Assembly: GCA_026785875.1 (NCBI GenBank)
Contig: JAJAZF010000015.1
Span: 1-9,152 of the forward strand
DNA from: Chamaesiphon sp.
Lineage (GTDB): Bacteria; Cyanobacteriota; Cyanobacteriia; Cyanobacteriales; Chamaesiphonaceae
Direction of reading: 5' to 3'
DNA: 9,152 nucleotides
The notes under the pieces were generated by a model that ran no database searches, was not told the origin of the DNA, and saw only the letters and a program-made list of their open reading frames with translations. The translations under genes were made by a program, and so were the position numbers. Of this stretch, positions 6,948-9,152 are shown in pieces (the first letter of the stretch is position 1; every line of letters starts with the position of its first letter).

Positions 6948-7775
6948 ATGTTAATGACACGAATTCATCCTACCGCTGTGGTGCATCCCAGCGCGGAACT
7001 CGACCCAACTGTGCAGATTGGTCCCTACGCGATTATTGGCGAAAATGTCAAAATTGGTGCTGGAACGACAGTTGGTGCCCATGCCATAATTGAGGGTCCG
7101 ACTATTATCGGGGTTGGCAATCAGATTTTTCCTGGAGCGGCGATCGGATTGGATAGCCAGGATTTAAAATACAAAGGTGGTGAAACCTGGGTCAAAATTG
7201 GTAACTACAATCGGATTCGTGAGTATGTGACGATCAACCGCGCCACAGGTATCGGTGAAGCCACCACGATTGGCAATCACAACCTGTTGATGGCTTATGT
7301 CCACATTGCCCACAATTGCACGATCGAAGATAATGTCAAAATTGCCAATGCTACATCTCTGGCTGGAGATGTGTATGTCGAATCAGAAGCTGTGATCAGT
7401 GGCGTATTGGGAATTCATCAATTTGTCCGCGTTGGTAGATTATCGATGATTGGCGGGATGACGAGGATACAGCGGGATGTTCCGCCATTTACGATTGTCG
7501 AAGGTACTCCAGCACGGGTACGTGCGCTCAATCTAGTCGGTTTGGAACGTTCTGGATGCAGCCCAGCCGAAAAAGCGATTCTCAAAAAAGCTTTTCGGAC
7601 TATTTACTACTCACACAAAACAATCGGTCAAGCTCTAGACGAATTGGATTTGTTCCCCACTTATGAGAGCGTTCAACACCTGCAAAGATTCTTGAGACTC
7701 TCGATCGATGGTAAAAATGATAACAAGCGTAGAGGGCCGATTCCAGGCAAATCACTCGATCGTAAAAGCGAGTGA
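6948..7775 (+). CDS. lpxA: UDP-N-acetylglucosamine O-acyltransferase (LpxA)
   Basis: First enzyme of lipid A synthesis: it transfers a 3-hydroxyacyl chain from ACP to the 3-OH of UDP-GlcNAc, acting as a cytosolic trimer. The protein is 275 residues from ATG 6948 and is a left-handed beta-helix built of hexapeptide turns, from IHPTAVVHPSAEL near the N-terminus through about residue 185. The signature NHNLLMAYVHIAHNCTIEDN carries the catalytic histidine (H122, equal to E. coli H125), SQDLKYKGG matches the E. coli NQDLKYAG substrate loop, and GIHQFVRVGRLSMIGGMT is the conserved downstream block. The C-terminal part (about 190-260) is helical, followed by a basic tail of about 20 residues (NDNKRRGPIPGKSLDRKSE) beyond the usual end. 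The start was chosen from the family N-terminus and the GGAG at 6939; the frame is open to 6855 but that addition is not LpxA-like. lpxB follows after 196 bp of repeats. Confidence 0.96.
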   Translation: MLMTRIHPTAVVHPSAELDPTVQIGPYAIIGENVKIGAGTTVGAHAIIEGPTIIGVGNQIFPGAAIGLDSQDLKYKGGETWVKIGNYNRIREYVTINRATGIGEATTIGNHNLLMAYVHIAHNCTIEDNVKIANATSLAGDVYVESEAVISGVLGIHQFVRVGRLSMIGGMTRIQRDVPPFTIVEGTPARVRALNLVGLERSGCSPAEKAILKKAFRTIYYSHKTIGQALDELDLFPTYESVQHLQRFLRLSIDGKNDNKRRGPIPGKSLDRKSE

Positions 7776-7801
7776 ACACTGGCTAGTAACTAGTTAAATT
7801 A

Positions 7802-7826
7802 ATTGATAATTGATAATTGATAATTG
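7802..7826. repeat. Heptanucleotide tandem repeat (ATTGATA)3 plus ATTG
   Basis: Three perfect ATTGATA units and a partial fourth follow the lpxA stop. This is the same period of seven as the repeats at 4074 and 7911, but with different sequence. Confidence 0.9.
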
Positions 7827-7835
7827 GGTTGTGAT

Positions 7836-7898
7836 GCTGTGGATTTCAACCCGACAGCGGAACAACAATCCACCTAAAAGGTGGGGGATTTCAATCCC
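7836..7898. repeat. Cluster of small hairpins with a repeated GGATTTCAA(T/C)CC motif
   Basis: GCTGT (7836-7840) pairs with ACAGC (7854-7858). CCACCT (7870-7875) pairs with AGGTGG (7879-7884) over an AAA loop. GGGATT (7885-7890) pairs with AATCCC (7893-7898) over two bases. GGATTTCAACCC at 7841 recurs as GGATTTCAATCC at 7886 with one change, 45 bp apart. This may be a REP-like element or the relic of an IS200/IS605-type end, and the hairpins could slow or end transcription between lpxA and lpxB. No T-run follows, so a strong terminator is unlikely. Confidence 0.4.
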
Positions 7899-7910
7899 TA
7901 TTCTTTGTTA

Positions 7911-7983
7911 ATCCACCATTCACTATCCACCATTCACCATCCATCATCCACCATCCTGTGAAAACCATCCTGTGAAAACCATC
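7911..7983 (+). repeat. 14-bp (2 x 7) tandem array running into the lpxB start codon
   Basis: Five consecutive 14-base units start at 7911, 7925, 7939, 7953 and 7967. The first three are variants of ATCCACCATTCACC, and the last two are identical copies of ATCCTGTGAAAACC. A further ATC follows. Most units also show a seven-base rhythm beginning ATCC. The final unit contains the lpxB GTG start and codons 2-3, so the array overlaps coding sequence. Confidence 0.9.
7958..7975 (+). promoter_or_regulatory. Five-codon leader frame whose stop overlaps the lpxB start
   Basis: The penultimate 14-bp unit carries its own copy of the lpxB start region: GTG AAA ACC ATC CTG TGA (7958-7975). It encodes MKTIL and its TGA (7973-7975) overlaps the real GTG (7972-7974) in another frame. 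A ribosome starting here would stop at the lpxB start, so it may couple or dampen lpxB translation. There is no Shine-Dalgarno for either start, and the frame may simply be a by-product of the duplication. Confidence 0.3.
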
Positions 7984-9129
7984 TTCATTAGTACTGGAGA
8001 CGTATCTGGCGACCTTCAGGGTGCATTACTCGTCACCGCTCTCCAGCAACTCGCCGCCAAGTCAGGTATCGACCTCAATATTGTCGCGCTCGGTGGTAGT
8101 AAAATGGCCGCAGCAGGGGCGAAGATCCTAGCGGATACCGTATCGATTAGTTCGATGGGCATTGTCGAGCACTTGGCTTATGTGCGACCCTCGTTGCAAG
8201 CGCGCAATCTTGCCAAACAGTATTTAAAAACCAATCCACCAGATGCACTGATCCTGATTGATTATGTCGATCCAAATATATCGATCGGTAAATATATCAA
8301 AAATCTCTTCCCGAATCTACCAGTTTACTTTTATATTGCCCCTCAGGATTGGGTCTGGCCGAGACAGCACAAACGAGCCAAATTAATTGTAAGTTTTATC
8401 GATGAAATCTTTGCTGTTTTCCCCGTAGAAGCACAATATTTTACCGAACAAGGAGCCAAAACAAAATTTGTCGGACATCCATTAGTGGATCGAGTTGCAA
8501 CTCTAACTAGTCGTGAAATTGCCCGCGACAAACTGGGAATTACCGATGAAGAAACTGCCGTCGCGCTGATTCCAGCTTCGCGTCAACAGGAATTAAAATA
8601 TATTTTACCGAATATTTTCGCAGCCGCCCGTCAAATTCAAGACCAATTACCTGCTGTTCGCTTTTGGATTCCGCTCTCTAGACCAGATTTTCAAGCAGAG
8701 ATCGAAAGTCAAATTCAAGCATATCAAATCAATGCTACTTTAGTCACTGAAAATGCCGATCTCGTCCTATCAGCAGCAGATTTAGCAATTACAAAATGCG
8801 GCACAGTCAGTTTGGAATTAGCTCTACTCAATGTGCCCCAAGTTGTGATTTATCGAGTCAGCAAGATCACAGCTTGGATTGCCAAACATGTAATCAAATT
8901 CTCAATTCCCTACATGTCCCCAACTAATCTGGTCGAAATGAAATCGATCGTGCCAGAATTAATGCAAGACGATGCTAGTCCCGATCGGATCGTCAAAGAA
9001 AGTCTCGAACTAATCTTAGATCGAGAGCGACGCGATCGAATGCTATCTGATTATAGCCAAATGCGTACCGCTTTGGGCGATCGAGGTGTCTGCGATCGCG
9101 TTGCTCAGGAAATCTTCGCTAAATTTTAG
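7972..9129 (+). CDS. lpxB: Lipid-A-disaccharide synthase
   Basis: Membrane-associated GT19 glycosyltransferase that joins UDP-2,3-diacylglucosamine and lipid X into the beta-1,6 lipid A disaccharide. It has 385 residues, normal for the family. Conserved blocks are ISTGDVSGDLQGALL (6-20), GGSKMAAAG (41-49), MGIVEHLAYV (62-71), LILIDYVDPN (93-102, with the conserved Asp), YIAPQDWVWPRQHKR (121-135), FVGHPLVD (166-173), PASRQQELKY (201-210), KCGTVSLELAL (275-285) and SPTNLVE (316-322). The PASR variant stands where E. coli has PGSR. The start is GTG 7972; the MKTIFISTG opening fits the family and no alternative fits better. There is no Shine-Dalgarno, and the start lies in a 14-bp tandem duplication that creates a decoy GTG 14 bases upstream in another frame. 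Last gene of the block in the window; the remaining 23 bases hold nothing I can identify. Confidence 0.95.
   Translation: MKTIFISTGDVSGDLQGALLVTALQQLAAKSGIDLNIVALGGSKMAAAGAKILADTVSISSMGIVEHLAYVRPSLQARNLAKQYLKTNPPDALILIDYVDPNISIGKYIKNLFPNLPVYFYIAPQDWVWPRQHKRAKLIVSFIDEIFAVFPVEAQYFTEQGAKTKFVGHPLVDRVATLTSREIARDKLGITDEETAVALIPASRQQELKYILPNIFAAARQIQDQLPAVRFWIPLSRPDFQAEIESQIQAYQINATLVTENADLVLSAADLAITKCGTVSLELALLNVPQVVIYRVSKITAWIAKHVIKFSIPYMSPTNLVEMKSIVPELMQDDASPDRIVKESLELILDRERRDRMLSDYSQMRTALGDRGVCDRVAQEIFAKF
9092..9099. repeat. HIP1 octamer GCGATCGC (near lpxB 3' end)
   Basis: Second full HIP1 octamer. It covers codons for CDRV close to the LpxB C-terminus. Confidence 0.9.
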
Positions 9130-9152
9130 ACAGATCGCCAGTTCAGAAAGTA

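Noticed and set aside
7841..7898. CRISPR-like repeat (GATTTCAATCCC twice, 45 bp apart)
   Set aside because: Only a 12-base match with one change and no third copy, no constant repeat of 25-37 bases and no cas genes in the window.

Overview
The window looks cyanobacterial. It carries a lipid A gene cluster in the order lpxC-fabZ-lpxA-lpxB, a cobalamin-dependent methionine synthase of cyanobacterial type, many CGATCG cores (the centre of the cyanobacterial HIP1 octamer GCGATCGC) and several heptanucleotide tandem repeats of the kind scattered through cyanobacterial intergenic DNA. The density of CGATCG would fit a filamentous or Chamaesiphon-like genome, but I cannot name the species from this sequence.

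Layout. Positions 6-3578 (minus strand) hold metH, complete. Its likely promoter side faces a gene-poor stretch of about 670 bases. Hidden in that stretch, on the minus strand (4002-3667), is a decayed 112-codon frame with three in-frame nonsense codons and otherwise protein-like content. A heptamer repeat follows (4074-4104), then a small unrecognised two-CxxC protein (4249-4620) whose 3' end has been tandemly duplicated. From 4705 to 5187 there is no gene. That stretch holds palindromic repeat elements, a perfect 31-nt palindrome and a (CTA)10 microsatellite just ahead of lpxC.

The right half (5188-9129, plus strand) is the lipid A block. LpxA puts the acyl chain on UDP-GlcNAc, LpxC deacetylates the product and commits it to lipid A, FabZ dehydrates 3-hydroxyacyl-ACP and so competes for the same acyl pool, and LpxB joins two sugar units into the lipid A disaccharide. 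lpxD is not in the window. The genes share one strand but are not packed tightly. The gaps are 73 bp (lpxC-fabZ), about 325 bp (fabZ-lpxA) and 196 bp (lpxA-lpxB), and the last is filled with short tandem repeats that run into the lpxB start codon.

A recurring theme is small tandem duplication at gene ends: a 27-bp duplication at the metH start, a 53-bp-period duplication at the 3' end of the 4249 gene, and a 14-bp duplication of the lpxB start that makes a five-codon leader whose stop overlaps the real start. No CRISPR array, tRNA, rRNA or intact insertion sequence was seen.
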